From positions 52,771 through 116,770 of the forward strand of contig JAENRS010000021.1 of assembly GCA_018466975.1 (NCBI GenBank): 64,000 nt of DNA, written 5' to 3'. The position numbers and the translations under genes are program-made. Source of the DNA: Sparassis latifolia (Eukaryota > Basidiomycota > Agaricomycetes > Polyporales > Sparassidaceae). Below are positions 34,880 through 46,604 of the stretch, piece by piece. How positions within the stretch are numbered: the first letter of the stretch is position 1; each line of letters begins with the position of its first letter. Below the pieces are notes generated by a model. That model was not told the DNA's origin and did no database searches. It saw only the letters and a list, made by a program, of their open reading frames with translations.

Positions 34880-34999
34880 ATGGCAGTCTTCAAAATTCGC
34901 CGCAGGGCGATTAAGAATATCGTCCGCTATCCTGACCACAAGTTTGACGCCTTTGCTCTGCTGGAGGATAGAACCAATATCCGCGCTCACCCTCCGTGA
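34880..34999 (+). CDS. Hypothetical exon
   Basis: ATG at 34880 opens MAVFKIRRRAIKNIVRYPDH then KFDAFALLED, a basic helical start that looks coding. The frame closes soon after (TGA near 34999). The family is unknown and downstream frames (LVIDSPSKPL...) do not join cleanly. It may be the first exon of the gene whose last exons are at 35618-35847. Confidence 0.3.
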   Translation: MAVFKIRRRAIKNIVRYPDHKFDAFALLEDRTNIRAHPP

Positions 35000-35617
35000 C
35001 GCCGCATGGCTGGTCATCGACTCGCCTTCTAAACCTCTTTCTTTACGCGGTCCTTCTCAGCTTTCACCGCTGGTTCCAGTGCAAAGGCGCGTGCAGGATC
35101 TTGTGTGTCTTCACCTTCAGGGGAGGCGGATCAGGCAGCAGCACAATGCGGGCCGCCTACGCTGAAGAAATCAGTGAGAAATGGATATCCAAGGCTGACG
35201 CTCCAGGTTACATCTACACGAGGTACATTGGTGTATTTCCTCTCCTCAGCCGGTTTCTGAGTCCTTCCCACTGCGGATAGTGACCTCGACGGTGGCATTA
35301 GATCGACTGAGCACTCTGTGGAGCCGATGCACTCCTGCGATGGGAAAGGCCTTGCTGGTAGCGGCAAAGAAATTTGAGAAGTCCGCAAAGGTATCATTCC
35401 GCCAACAATAGTGACACCATACTAATATGCTACCTGTGTAGATCTTTCTTTTAGTAGGTCGACATTGGGCCGCGGGCATAACATCTATAGCCCAGTCTTG
35501 CACCTCAACCTATCGCTCACCATCTCTCCCTCTATGCTGCCGAATCATATTTGAAGATTGTTTTCATCCTTGCCAGCCCATCTTTGCCAATCGGTTTAAT
35601 CCTGTACTTCTACTATC

Positions 35618-35847
35618 ACGGACGGGATTGACGAAGGCCCTGAATCAGCCCAGAGAGCTCGCCATGCACAGTAAGTGTTCAGCCTCCCGGATTTTGATAG
35701 CTGATTGACATACATCCAGTCTGGAATGACCTGCGTGCGAATCTTGTGGCGATGATCCAGCAGGAGAAGGCCGAGTGTGTGGGTATCCCCTTCAAACGCA
35801 AGATGGCTGAGCACTGCGGAAAGATCTGCGCCCATTACGCTGCATGA
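35618..35847 (+). CDS. Hypothetical protein, two 3' exons
   Basis: A clean join is visible: LTKALNQPRELAMH, donor GTAAGT at about 35670, branch-like CTGATTGAC, acceptor CAG near 35721, then IWNDLRANLVAMIQQEKAEC and GIPFKRKMAEHCGKICAHY and TGA at 35845-35847. The splice sites and charged helical text make this a real exon pair, but I recognise no family. The 5' end is open. Confidence 0.45.
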
Positions 35848-36167
35848 CTGGACGCGATGATCGACAAGGGGAGGTGCAAGCCCATGCCGAACCTTGCAGA
35901 CTTGAGCAAGCGTGATGTAGCGCCCGGATCGTAAATTAGCACCATTCCTAGAACGGGCTATTTTGCTGATCTGGCAAGCTCAGTTCATGTTGGCATGCTC
36001 ACAATATCAATTGCACGCCCACCACGACCTCGCTACGATGCTGAAGCAAGATCATCTTTGCGAGCAGTCCCAGAACGTCCGCGACCTCGCAGCTATCCAG
36101 GCTCGCGGCATGCCATTCCGCTGCAACGAGTGCCATGATGAAGACTCGTAGAAGCGGACGACGCACA

Positions 36168-36205
36168 GTAGAGGAGGGTGATCTCCGACGATCACCCTCC
36201 TCTAC
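36168..36205. repeat. Perfect 16-bp-stem hairpin
   Basis: GTAGAGGAGGGTGATC and GATCACCCTCCTCTAC flank the 6-base loop TCCGAC. The stem extends outward with an AC/GT pair around single unpaired bases. It lies in gene-poor DNA after the short 36.0-36.15 kb frame. A foldback element or replication scar is possible. Confidence 0.85.
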
Positions 36206-36209
36206 CGTG

Positions 36210-37205
36210 ATAACGGACGCCCACAACTACGCCCGACCTCGTGATCCTTTCGTGGACTGCGGGCGCGTGGCCGCCGCTATGTCGTTGGTCGACGGAACCG
36301 CGCGTGGGACGAGCACCGCATGGGTGCGGGCACGGCGAAGCGACGCACTGAATGCCATAGATCGACCCAGGAATTTCTGCGCAACACTTGCTTAGATTAT
36401 AATAATCGCGGCAGGACGAGCGCGCCCGCTGCGGTGGTGTAATGATATTTACTGTTTCTCTGCGTTACTCCAAGTACCCGCCCTGAGTACTCAGTAAAAA
36501 TGCCATATTGCGAGGGCGAGAAACAGGTGACAGCGCTCCGCTGGGAACCAATCTTGCTACGCCTTGATCTGTTTGCAAGTACACATGGCGTACAGTGGGG
36601 CCATTATGAGTAGGCAGAGGTCTCATAATTAATTCTGGCTGTGTCGAAAGCGATAAAGCCTTTTAATAGACACCATGTCCCTACATATGCATAGGAACCT
36701 CGCAAGAGCAGCTGAGATTCGAGCGCTACACCATTGACGCACGCTCGCGCCAGCTTCTGAAAGGTCAGAGACCATCCGACCACCCAGTTCAACCCACTGA
36801 AAATCGAGCCACCGGTCCAAAACACAAGAGAGCCTCGCATCCCCTGGAGATGAGAACGGTATTGTAGTGGGTAAACAAGGCCGATGGGATGAACACAGGC
36901 ACGCTGGGCCCACCTCGATCTCATAACCAAGTTCTGCAATGCCAATTCGCAATCTTGCGAAGGATCAAGGTTCCGTATGGCACAATACAGCACAAGCCAG
37001 GGCCATAGTTGGTGGAGTCGAGGTGAGGCAAAGTGACCACAACGCCGACGTTGAAGGCAAATGAAGTAAAGGGTAGAACAGGGCCTCCAAGCCCGCATCC
37101 TGTCGCAGAACGTAGTCGAGTGGCCGCGAATGCGATATAGAGCAGGAAATTGAGACTTGAATATACCTATGTCGGCTTCTATGTGAGGTTATGTGTACAG
37201 ATGTA
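36210..37205. other. Stretch without assigned genes
   Basis: A 164-codon minus frame spans 36604-37098 and has some hydrophobic segments (GSLVFWTGGSIFSGLNWVVG), but there is no known signature, no upstream exon and no usual codon pattern. I leave it unassigned. GC-rich Ala/Arg text at 36215-36395 (plus) is also unassigned. Confidence 0.35.
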
Positions 37206-37209
37206 TGGT

Positions 37210-38150
37210 TTAAACCCACCGCTTACGAGTGCGACCACTGGCTGCAGGAGTTTCCCAAGCTCGTGCACCACGTCGATGTGCTTGAGGTAGTAAAGAGACA
37301 TGCGAGGCCTCTGTCTCGCTATGGTCAACCTCTGGAGGCTCACATTCGGAACGGAGAGCGCTCACCACCTGATTGTCCCGGTGCAAGGTGAAATAATACT
37401 GGAGGAAGTTTCCCCGACTGGAACCCGAATACGCCGGCTTGATGCCACTCTGTCGCAAGTACTCTACAGCGCTATTGCCACAGAGTTGGCGCGGAAGGTG
37501 GCCGGCCCTGTGAAGGAGCAGTAGATGACGAGCCGCCCTTCAGAGTCACAGATGTATGCAGCCATGCTACCTCCAATTTGAGCTCGGTTGTATGAAATGC
37601 ACTGGAATTGGCCCTTACCCATTGGCGCACTCGATGACTTCTCGCCGGAGTGGGCGCTCTGATTTGACGCGGCTCCCGGCGTAACCTCCGGCATCTTCCT
37701 CTGAGCCAGGGAGGTCGTAATCTGCACGCGCGTGCCGCTTTCCTTCTTCTTGTTGGCACGAGCCACAGCGCGAGTAACATCCCTCTTCCCAACGTAATCT
37801 CGTCGGCGTGTAGTGCGGCGAGGGCCGACTCCCTCGAGGGTGGCATCGAGGTTGGTTTCTGAATCTGCGCATTCACGAGCAGCAGGGGTTGTGTTGGACA
37901 TATCCCGTGCACAAGAGCCGTCGCTCGGGCTGCAACCAAGATCAGCAGAGCTACGTTATGTTCAAAAAAAGAAGGGGCGTACCTGTTTGGGCCCTGCACA
38001 ACAATAACAGGAGTAGCGTGGTCCGGCCCCTCGGTCCTGCCCTCTTCCGCCTTCCAGACCGCCTCCAAACGCTCTCTCATGGACACCTCCCCTCGATAGT
38101 CCAAACCACCCTTCGCAAGAGCATCGGCGTGACGAAAGAAGCGGGCGAGT
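37210..38150 (-). CDS. Hypothetical protein of a dispersed basidiomycete family
   Basis: Reading down the minus strand: LAKGGLDYRGEVSMRERLEA, then VIVVQGPNRYAP and FFEHNVALLILVAARATALV. In another frame a Ser/Lys-rich linker and NRAQIGGSMAAYICDSEGRL plus VIYCSFTGPATFRANSVAIA follow. Finally EYLRQSGIKPAYSGSSRGNF and LQYYFTL are read one frame over near 37460. The changes of frame imply either introns or indels; the last one looks like an indel. A diverged, inverted second copy of the first segment lies at 47061-47260. In both copies a stem-loop element precedes the coding part. The function is unknown. Confidence 0.45.
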
Positions 38151-38159
38151 GAGCAGGCG

Positions 38160-38665
38160 TACCGTCAAAGGCATGGCGGCGTTGCTGGAGCCTGTGTAAC
38201 ACTGGGTGAGCCCATCATGCTGGCCAATCCTGAGGCAAAAGCCGACGACAGATAGCAGGCCGCAGGCAGCGCGAGCGATAGAGGTCTCCTTCGAGCTCGC
38301 GCTACCTACCGCCCGCAAGGCCTGTGTACATGCGGCGGATAGGAAAGGTAGGCGGAGCACCACCCCATGGGCGATATGGGTCTCCTTCAAACCCATGGGA
38401 TGGTGCTCGCCTGAGATAAGAGAGCAGCGCATCGAACGACGAGGAGATCCCAAGACTAGCACAGAGGAAGTGCAGCGCGGAGTGATGAGACAGCTCGCGC
38501 AGTGGACGGTTGGGAGGCGGTGGAAAGGGTCGGCGGGTGAATTTATGGTAAGCCGCCAAAAATTTTTGTTGTGCGCTGTTGACGCGTCTCCTTTGTTGAC
38601 GCGCTTTGTTGACGCGTCTCCTTTGTTGACGGTTTTGTTGACGTGTTTTGTTGTTGACGCGCCGC
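38160..38665 (-). repeat. Stem-loop element with invariant loop, copy 1
   Basis: Read on the minus strand this begins with repeats of CGTCAACAAA (forward 38574-38662, about six units) and then holds two strong hairpins. Hairpin 1 (38351-38411) has a ~20-bp stem around the loop TTTGAAGGAGACCCATATCG. Hairpin 2 (38262-38310) has a ~15-bp stem around TCGAAGGAGACCTCTATC. Both loops share GAAGGAGACC and TATC although the stems are unrelated. Copy 2 is at 46605-47060 in inverted orientation. Long open frames over this element (plus and minus) are byproducts of its GC-rich palindromes. Confidence 0.8.
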
Positions 38666-38699
38666 GCCCACGTACGCCCATATGCGCAGGTGCTGTCCT

Positions 38700-40740
38700 T
38701 CGCCCTCTGGGCTTCTCGGCTCGGCGACTCTTCGCGGCTGCTGGGACTGCTGCTCCCAGCTTCACGCCTTCGCCTTGAGGGAGGAATCGATCCAGAACGC
38801 GAGCACTGCATCAAAACGGCGGCGAATACGCCTCCCGTGTGGCTTTCTCGACGCAAGAAGCGTGGCGCGGGCGCAGTGCAGGGATGGGGTGGCACGCATT
38901 TAACGCATGAGCGCACGAGATGTGTCACCGGTCAGAGACTGACGCGAATCCCGCCTTGTCCGTGTTGCAGATTCGCGCCTTCCAGGGAGTCCCTGGCGGC
39001 GCACTTGCGTTTGCTAGGTGCTCCTCGAGGATGCGCGGAGGTGGCGGGGGAGGCGAGCATTGTTGCGTTGAGGGACGAAGGTCGAGGGGGAGGACGTCGA
39101 GCGGAGGCCGGTGATCGAGTGCGGATGTGTAGGTATGCGGGCAGGACCTCGCAACACACCGCCCGCATCTGCGTCCGTGAATTCCGCACGAAGGTATGTG
39201 CGCGTTTATTCGTGTTTCAGGCGGGCGCTTTATGCCCTCGGAGGAAAAGAAGGCCCGCAAGTTCTCGCATTTGGGTTCTGTAGACGGTGAGCTCATTCAA
39301 TTTGTACGCCAAAATCACTTCTCACAAGACCTGCGTGCAGAGTTTGTCCAAGCACGCGGAAATTCTGCATCCGTACTCAGACAAATATCTGCTTTAGGGA
39401 CGACCGCCTCATGCTACCAGGGCCCCGGCGTCACCCGCGAAGACGCGCATCATTACGCTTTTCCTCGTCCGGATTCGTTCTCTTCACAGGCAGCGCACCT
39501 AACCTTTGCGGATCTGAGGGCAAAAGAAGTGGGAGCATGAGCCTTGAAACTGGGAGCTCGCCAAGGGGATCGGGGGCCTTCATTGGCTCCCCGGAGGACT
39601 TCTCTTGAGCCGTGTCGGTGCGCGCTGATGCGCCGGGCCGCAGATGTTTCGTGGAGAAGTCGTGACAGAAACACCGCCCGGCTATCGAGGCATCATGTAA
39701 CGCAGGAGAGCGGCTTATGTTGTCGTCGCGATCACGTTCCCGCTCGACAATCAATATATATCTACCACAATAAGTTACTCGAATAGTATTGAAACTGTCT
39801 TGCAGGAGACCACCCAGACAACGTACTGCTACATATGTCGTGCTAGAAAAGTACAAGGAGAACGGAAGGGGGCTATGGACTAGGAACTTCGTCGATGGTG
39901 CGTGAAAAGTGACAGCAAGAATACAGCGGATCGAACCAGGAAAGCAGTTCGTAAGATTAGAACACCCATACGGCCGTGTAGAGGATGTCCTGGATGTGCT
40001 AGGCACCAGATCGGGCTTCATTAGCACGGAATTGCATCTGACGAAGACCGGCATAGGCGCCAATTGGGGACAACGTCGAGACAGGGGCAAACGGTGCAAC
40101 AGACAGAGCCGAGAGATGATATTTGAGCGATGCTCCGCGTTGGAACCGCACCGAGGCGATACTCTTGAATTAGGCTGAAATCGAGTTCGAGCGCTGCAGA
40201 ACAGGGTAAGTGTCAGCCTGGCAATGGAATGGCAAGATTGATGCCTCTTGACCTTGGCCTTGGGGTACTCAAACTTTGGTGCAGACGCCAAGGTGCCCCA
40301 CACTCACAGAGGGTCTCGGGCGACCAGTTGTTGGTAGTCTAAAATTGTTTAGCCTCAAGCAGAACAGTCATCCGAGAATTAAAGGGCACGTACTGAGTAG
40401 AATCCGCCAAAATCAGTGGCGATATATCCCCCCTTGGCCATTGCAACCAATGTGCCGGATTGAGCTCGAATTGTGTGCATGATCCATGGGTGTCCACAAC
40501 CAGAGCACGGCTCCTGCGCACCATCGGCTTCCTAGAGAGTGTTCCGTCAGTGGCATGAATGGCAATAAGGGGCTGTGCGGACATACCGCGGAGGCTCCCC
40601 GGGCACCATTATAACAAAGGCCCCGCATCCTTGGCAATCTGCCAGGACGCAGTCATCGCGCTTGGCAAGTAAGACCAGTGATTCCATGCTGTGTAGCATG
40701 ATGGGAAATGCGGTAGAAGAACGCACCACGGTATGAAATC
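38700..40740. other. Stretch without assigned genes
   Basis: GC-rich Arg/Ala/Pro frames at 38.65-39.3 kb lack codon structure. A plus frame at 39196-39540 (ELIQFVRQNHFSQDLRAEFV) looks mildly protein-like. A 290-codon minus frame at 39431-40303 has no domain and low-complexity edges. A minus frame at 40339-40584 reads ALVVDTHGSCTQFELNPAHW and may be an exon of an unknown gene. None could be assembled. Confidence 0.35.
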
Positions 40741-40744
40741 ATCT

Positions 40745-41000
40745 CCGCGGTGATGCACTCAGATGCAGCAGAATGCATCGGGCGCGTGAGGATGCACTCG
40801 CCGCAGCATGTCAATTGACATGTCTCACAAGGCGATCCTGGGCTCCCGACGAACCAGTTGCATGTCTACGCTCACCGTGCAGGTGCATGCATCAGCATTC
40901 ATCTGCATTCGCTGCACCGGTGAATGCGGATGAATGCGGAGGAGGAACACAGGTGATCATCGATGATCATCGATGAAAGCGGATGAGTGCAGATGAAGGG
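40745..41000. repeat. ATGC/GATGA-rich imperfect repeat cluster
   Basis: Short words (GATGCA, ATGAATGCGG twice, GATCATCGATG twice in tandem) crowd this stretch. An imperfect inverted repeat pairs GCATTCATCTGCATTC with GAATGCGGATGAATGC around GCTGCACCGGT. It is likely a small satellite or foldback; no gene signal was seen. Confidence 0.6.
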
Positions 41001-41176
41001 GGAACACACCAGAACGGGCCGCCATACGTATCCCACAGCTGGCTGGTGCTGAGGTATGTGGAGGCCCCAACTCCATTTAATAAGATTGTCCGATTGCACG
41101 TCGTGTAAGCACGTGCACCGTGTCCCCACGTGATGATTAGATAGCGAATCCGTCAAGAATCCTTCGAAACTGCCCT

Positions 41177-41575
41177 AAGTGGATGCCTTCCCGTAGGATT
41201 TAGAGCATTTCTAAATCATAAAGCGGAAATGCCCCACTGTGTCGGAACAGCAAGATTTGCGAGACCATAACGACGTGAGACCATGATCACTAAATCAAGT
41301 TCTAGACGGTCGGAGGATGAACGGCAAGATGATGTAAGTGATGCATAACACCAAATATAGGCGATGATGGGGGTTGTGAGGGTGCGGAGGTCGAAAATAT
41401 AGTTTAGGAGACGTTAGAATCTGGAAGGGGGTCGACCCCTTCCAGATACAAGGTTTAGAAAGGTCTCACTTTGTTCACAGGCTCGTCGGAGATCAATTGG
41501 CTGACGTGCTGGAGTGATTTAGAGACGAATTTAGCTTTAGAACGTCTCTAAACGGCTACGGGAAGGCATCCAGTA
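41177..41575. mobile_element. MITE, Harbinger-like, with TAA target duplication
   Basis: TGGATGCCTTCCCGTAG at 41180-41196 and its exact reverse complement CTACGGGAAGGCATCCA at 41556-41572 form 17-bp terminal inverted repeats. With one more base each side (G and G), the element is flanked by TAA on both ends (41176-41178 and 41574-41576 by eye), the 3-bp duplication of PIF/Harbinger elements. Internally there are further partial repeats (TTTAGAGC...TTCTAAA) and a 12-bp-stem hairpin at 41419-41447 around GTCGA. No open frame exists, so mobility would need a transposase elsewhere. Confidence 0.88.
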
Positions 41576-41925
41576 ATTACGTCGTTTCAACAAACCTACG
41601 AGTCAAACAAAGGACACCAAAAGTGAACATTTATTGAAACACCGCGTCAAAGTTAATTTGGGGAAGCTCGCGCGGAGCTTACAGCCAGTTGCAAATTATC
41701 GATAAGGCCTCTGGTCGAAACGCATAGCGGACAATAAAAATTTCTACTGTACACAATTGTCATGCACTGTTTGTTTTGTGGCAATTTATCGCAAACTTCC
41801 GCCATCACTGGCGCCTTCGAAGTTCATTCAAGTTGTCTACTCCGCGCGGATATCCTTCACGCACAGGCGCCAACGTGTCTTTGGGATAGGTTCGAGGTCG
41901 CGGTGGTCCATCGCTATAGGGCACA

Positions 41926-44900
41926 ATGGCCCATTCACTTACCATGTATATCAATAAACAGAAGTTGGTCCTTTGTCAATGCGCCACTTCAGATTGTGCA
42001 GGCAAGACTGTCTGGGATGAACGTTCACAGAGAGAGCTAGCTGGGGCTTGGGTGTCCCCCCCTACCTACACACGGCATCAAGCCAGTGACCGGAGCGCAC
42101 GCGCCCTCGAGTCGCGCATGAAACTTGCTCAAACCGCGGAACAGGCATTGATCGTTCACGCCCTGTCAGGATCCCAAACAGATGAGTCAATGTCTGCGCT
42201 AGAAGCCATTTGTATCCAACAGTATCGCTCTTACGGTTGGTTGCAGGGTCGCATCAGAGCATGAGGAGGCCAAGAATGATGTGGACGATCGAAAGGATGG
42301 GGAGCGATGGTAGATGGCATAGATGTTGGCAGCATCGCACAGCAAATTCGAGCTGTTTACTTACATCGCCATCCAAGCCATTTTATCCTTCAGTATCTCA
42401 GGCCCATTAGTCTTTTCTCCCACTCCAGACCCGAACTCACCTGAAGAATCGCTATCCATAGACTCTATCCCGAGTCTCCCAACACCACATCCCCGAGCTT
42501 TCGCTTCAGTGCCCGGAAAATGAATCATTTCTGCGCATGAAGAATTTATGTACCATCATCTCCTTCTCATCCGCTGAATGCAGCTTCCTGGAAAAGATGT
42601 GGTGATGTCGCAGCTGCAGAGCCAAGATCTAATTTTGGAGGAGATAAAGCGCCTGATAGTTATCAAAGCAAAGGAGTGGAATCGACAGCGACTCATGGAC
42701 CCTCTAGAGAGGGCACAGCTGAGCATGAGGCCGGGGACGTTCGTGCACAACGGTAATTCGACACATTATGTGCAGTGTAGTAAGCCATCTCAAGCTTCTT
42801 ATTCTCTATGATGCTCAAATTTTGATTCGTCAGATCGGTTTTTTGATTCGTCTACCAAGCAGCTCAGTCCGGCTGTGGCTGCTTGCAAGTTTCTCGTGCT
42901 CGTACTCTCTCTGATTTGTCACGTGTCCCGAGAAAGGTGCAACTTTGTCCTCTACGTGCTCCAGTTCATCATGCGACATCTTGGTGAAAAAGAGGCAGGG
43001 TCAACGGGGTCAAGAATCGAGAATTCTCATGTCCAAGAAATTCCCAGTGACTCCCGTACCCTGTTGCGCCAATTCAACCTCGATCCAACTGTTCGCTCAT
43101 ACATTTGCTGCCCAAGGTGTTATTGCCTCTACAACGATGCGATGCCATATCTTGATACTTGCAGGCACAAAGCGACGCAAGAATCTAATCAATGCGGCGC
43201 CGCCCTATTGCGCAGGCACAAGGTCCGTGGCAAGACTATTATCACGCCGATCCGCAAGTATCTACATCAAGACCTCAAAAGTTGGATGGCAAGGCTTCTA
43301 TCCAGGCGCGACATAGAGTTGGCTATCGACAAGACTGCAGCAATCGCCTGAGCGACGCTTTGGGATAGCGATACGGAGATGCGAGACTTCTGGGATGGTG
43401 CATGCATACGAGAGTTTCGAGATGCGCATGGGAGTCTATTCGTTGATGTGCCTGATGGCGAGCTGCGCCTCGTATGGTCCCTTAACTCAGACGGGTTTAA
43501 CCCCTTCCACATGAAGCCCGGTAAATCCAGCACATCCACGACGGGCATCTACATGGTGCTCCTCAACCTGCCTCCAGACATGCGGTATCTGGAGGAGAAC
43601 ATATGCTTGATCGGGCGCCATCCCAGGACCAGGAAAGCCCTCACTAGAGCAAATCAACCACTTCGTCGCGCTCGTGGTGGATGACCTTCTCGAATTCTGG
43701 GACCCTGGAGTCTATTTTTCTCGGACTGCTCTGTATCCGGCGGGCCGATTCTCACTTGGTGCGATAATTCCTTTAGTTTGTGACCTCCTAGGAGCCAGAC
43801 AAATGGCAGGATTTCCGTTCCCGGGTGCAATATTGTTTTGCTCAGTTTGTTATCTGAGGTCGGTTGATATCGAGAACTTTGACGAGAATACCTGGCCTTC
43901 GAGAACGATCGAAAAACATCGTGCCACAGCTGAGACATGGCGCCAAGCAGAGAATGAGGCAGAAAGGGCTAAAATCTTCAAAACCAGTGGTGTTCGATAT
44001 TCGGAGTTGAATCGACTGCCTTATTACGACGTCATTCGCCACACTGTGGTGGACACAGTTCATGCGCATTATCTGGTTATTCTCAACAATCATTTTTCCG
44101 ACGTCTGGGGCATGGATTCTGAACAGTTAGATGGAAATGGCAGTCTTCCCTTTACCTTCAAACCTCCCATTTGTTCCGACAAGCAGAATCCGTCGAAGTG
44201 GAACCAACACCTTCGTATTCTCGAAAGAGGAACATCAAGCAATTACAGAATCTACCGTGGCCCGCTTTATGGCAGATGTGCTTCGACAGGGACCTACGAC
44301 GCGCTGGAACGAGGGAAATGTTGGCGAACCATCTCTTAGAATGGGTGAGTCGCCCATGTCAATTATTATCACAGGTATTCTGACAGTCCAATCCTCAGCG
44401 AATGACTAACAACGCTAAGATCGATTTCTTGCCGGAGAAACTGACTGGCCCAGTGAACACCGCGAATACTACACGTACTGCCACCGCAAACACTGCAAGT
44501 ACTAGTACTGTGAATGCTGCAGGGACTTCGTTACGGGTCAAACTACCGCAGGTGAGGGTGCTATCCTTCAGAAGAAACCGAAAGAACGACCAGAGGATGT
44601 TACTGCGGAGGTGCTTGAGGCTGCTGAGTTGCGAGTGCTTCATAACAAAAGCATTTCAAACCTCCGACATGCCGTGTTGGTTCGACTCTGCCAAGCAAGA
44701 AACTTGGATGTCGTGAACTCATTGACCAGAGGACTGCTCACGAAGAGTGCTCTGTGTGCGTTGTTGAATGATTGGGTACGAATTCTTTCTATCCTCTTGT
44801 CGACGTTCTTATGTGTCTGGAAACTTTCAGCGAAAAGCGAACGGTGTCCTGGACGATCAGGGAGAGCTAATTCAGGAACATAATCGTACCGCAGTCTTAG

Positions 44901-46307
44901 GCGCTAATACCTTGGCGGAGATTTGGAAGGACCAAGAGGAGCTACTCCTTCCCTCCTCCATCGCCCCCGGTCCCACGAAGTTTGGATCCAAGAAGACCAA
45001 ACTCAAGGCAGACCAGTGGCGGGTTGTCGGAACTATTCACCTCGCCGTCACCCTGATACGCCTTTGGGGACATGGTTCTGGTCGGAAGCGTGCCATGTTG
45101 AACAATTTCATGCATCTCGTTACAGCAGTACAACTGGCTCGCATGCATACCACATCGGAGGCGAACATCGCTCTGTATCAATTTCATTTCAAGGAGTATC
45201 TCAAAGGCTTTGTCGAGCTCTATAAGGATGCTTCTATCCATCCTACTCACCACATGGGGTTACATATCTCCAGTTTCCTGAAGGATTTTGGGCCGCCTCA
45301 TTCCGCTCGAACCTTTGCCTTTGAGCGGATGAATCTGACGCTTCAGAACATTCCTACCAACATGAAATCCGTGAGCAGAAGCGTTATCATTAATCACGCT
45401 TGGCTGACGTGCAACAGGCGAGGTAGAGCTGACATTCATGCGTAACGCAAGCCGTGCTGCAAATCTTCGGTCCCTACTGTCGAATGGCAGCCTTCCTGAA
45501 GCGCTGGCAGAATTCAAACCGATTTTCCACAAGACGTTCTCATCAGACTATCGAGGGTCGAGGTTGAATGATATCTTGGGATTGGGCCAATCGGGAAAAC
45601 TTCAGGTGGAGGAAATGTCTGGAAACTCGGGAAAAATAACTCCGTACCATCTTCAGTTGCTGGGCTCTCACCTGGGCTTGACAAGGTCAACAGTGATTCA
45701 TGGTATGTTATCTAGTCCTACTCCTCCGCCCCCAAGCACATTCATCTCGCCTATACAACCAGGGCTCAGATACTGTTCAAGACTACGTCTGGCAGGTGCA
45801 TTTTATCAACCAATCTCTAGGTCACCTAAGGACGGCAATGTGCTTATCCGCTCGGCCCAACTTACATCGCCAAATTCCGAACTTTGCCCAGCAAAACTCT
45901 TGGCAATCATTTTGAAGAAGGAAACAATTCACACGAAGGGGGAACCGCCCCGCGTATTCCTCATAGTTGAGCGCCACTCGGAACTGGATGCAAGGTTCGT
46001 TAGTCTCGACCCATATCGACAGTATGGATTCGCCATCGCAGGTAGCCTCTTCTGGGAACGATGCGACACTGTGGAGGTCCTTCCCGTAGATGATCTTGTC
46101 TGTCAGTTTGCCAAGACACCCTATCGCAACGATGCGCAGGCCATTCCAGAGCCATTGATCCACGTCCTGCCCATCATGGCCGTAAGTCATTCAAAGACAC
46201 TGTCTCCTTCCAGAGTCTTCAGATTTATCAGTGCCATAGGAGATGTATATTCCTGCGATGAAGATGAATTGCTAGAATCGGACGTGGGTATGGTCGATAT
46301 CCTCTGA
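41926..46307 (+). mobile_element. Tnp2/Plavaka-type DNA transposon, broken transposase gene
   Basis: A CMC/CACTA-related transposase of agaricomycetes. N-terminal Cys text (LVLCQCATSDCAGKTVWDE) is followed by a second zinc-binding block (YICCPRCYCLYNDAMPYLDT...HKATQESNQCGAALLR). The core reads LNSDGFNPFHMKPGK, YMVLLNLPPDMRYLEENICL, VDDLLEFWDPGVYFSRTALY, PAGRFSLGAIIPLVCDLLGA and LPYYDVIRHTVVDTVHAHYL. The later AFERMNLTLQN probably carries the third catalytic acidic residue, with Asp in the VVDD and VVDT strings. Lesions are an in-frame TGA at 43349 and a one-base insertion near 43617 (IGRHPRTRK instead of an IGAIPGPGK reading). Several introns are probable. Terminal repeats and target duplication were not found, so element ends are unknown. 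Confidence 0.85.
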
Positions 46308-46604
46308 ATCATGTTGATTTATATGAAGGAAATATGAGCAAGCGGCGATGCGGAAAAGAAGATGGGTCTGCGGAGGAAGAGCAGGAACTCGAACCGGAGA
46401 GCGTAGTTCCAAAGAATGCGTCCCGTAGTGACACTGCCACTCGGTGATTGAACTGGCGCGGAACTTATGGGGGTACTTTCGGAGGTAGGGTATTAGGTCT
46501 ATGCGGGTTGTTATGAAAAATTATATGTGGAATATACCATGCTGCGGTGCGGCCGTATTCAATACCCATCTGCTACTAGTCTCCTGAACATCATATGGGC
46601 GCTT

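Noticed and set aside
38206..38928. Long open frames on both strands (up to 267 codons) around 38.0-39.3 kb
   Set aside because: They run across the CGTCAACAAA array and two hairpins and are repetitive Arg/Ala/Ser text; frames are open because of GC-rich palindromes, not coding selection.
39431..40303. 290-codon minus-strand open frame
   Set aside because: No domain, no conserved-looking motif, low-complexity stretches, and stop-free frames of this length occur by chance in GC-rich parts of this window.
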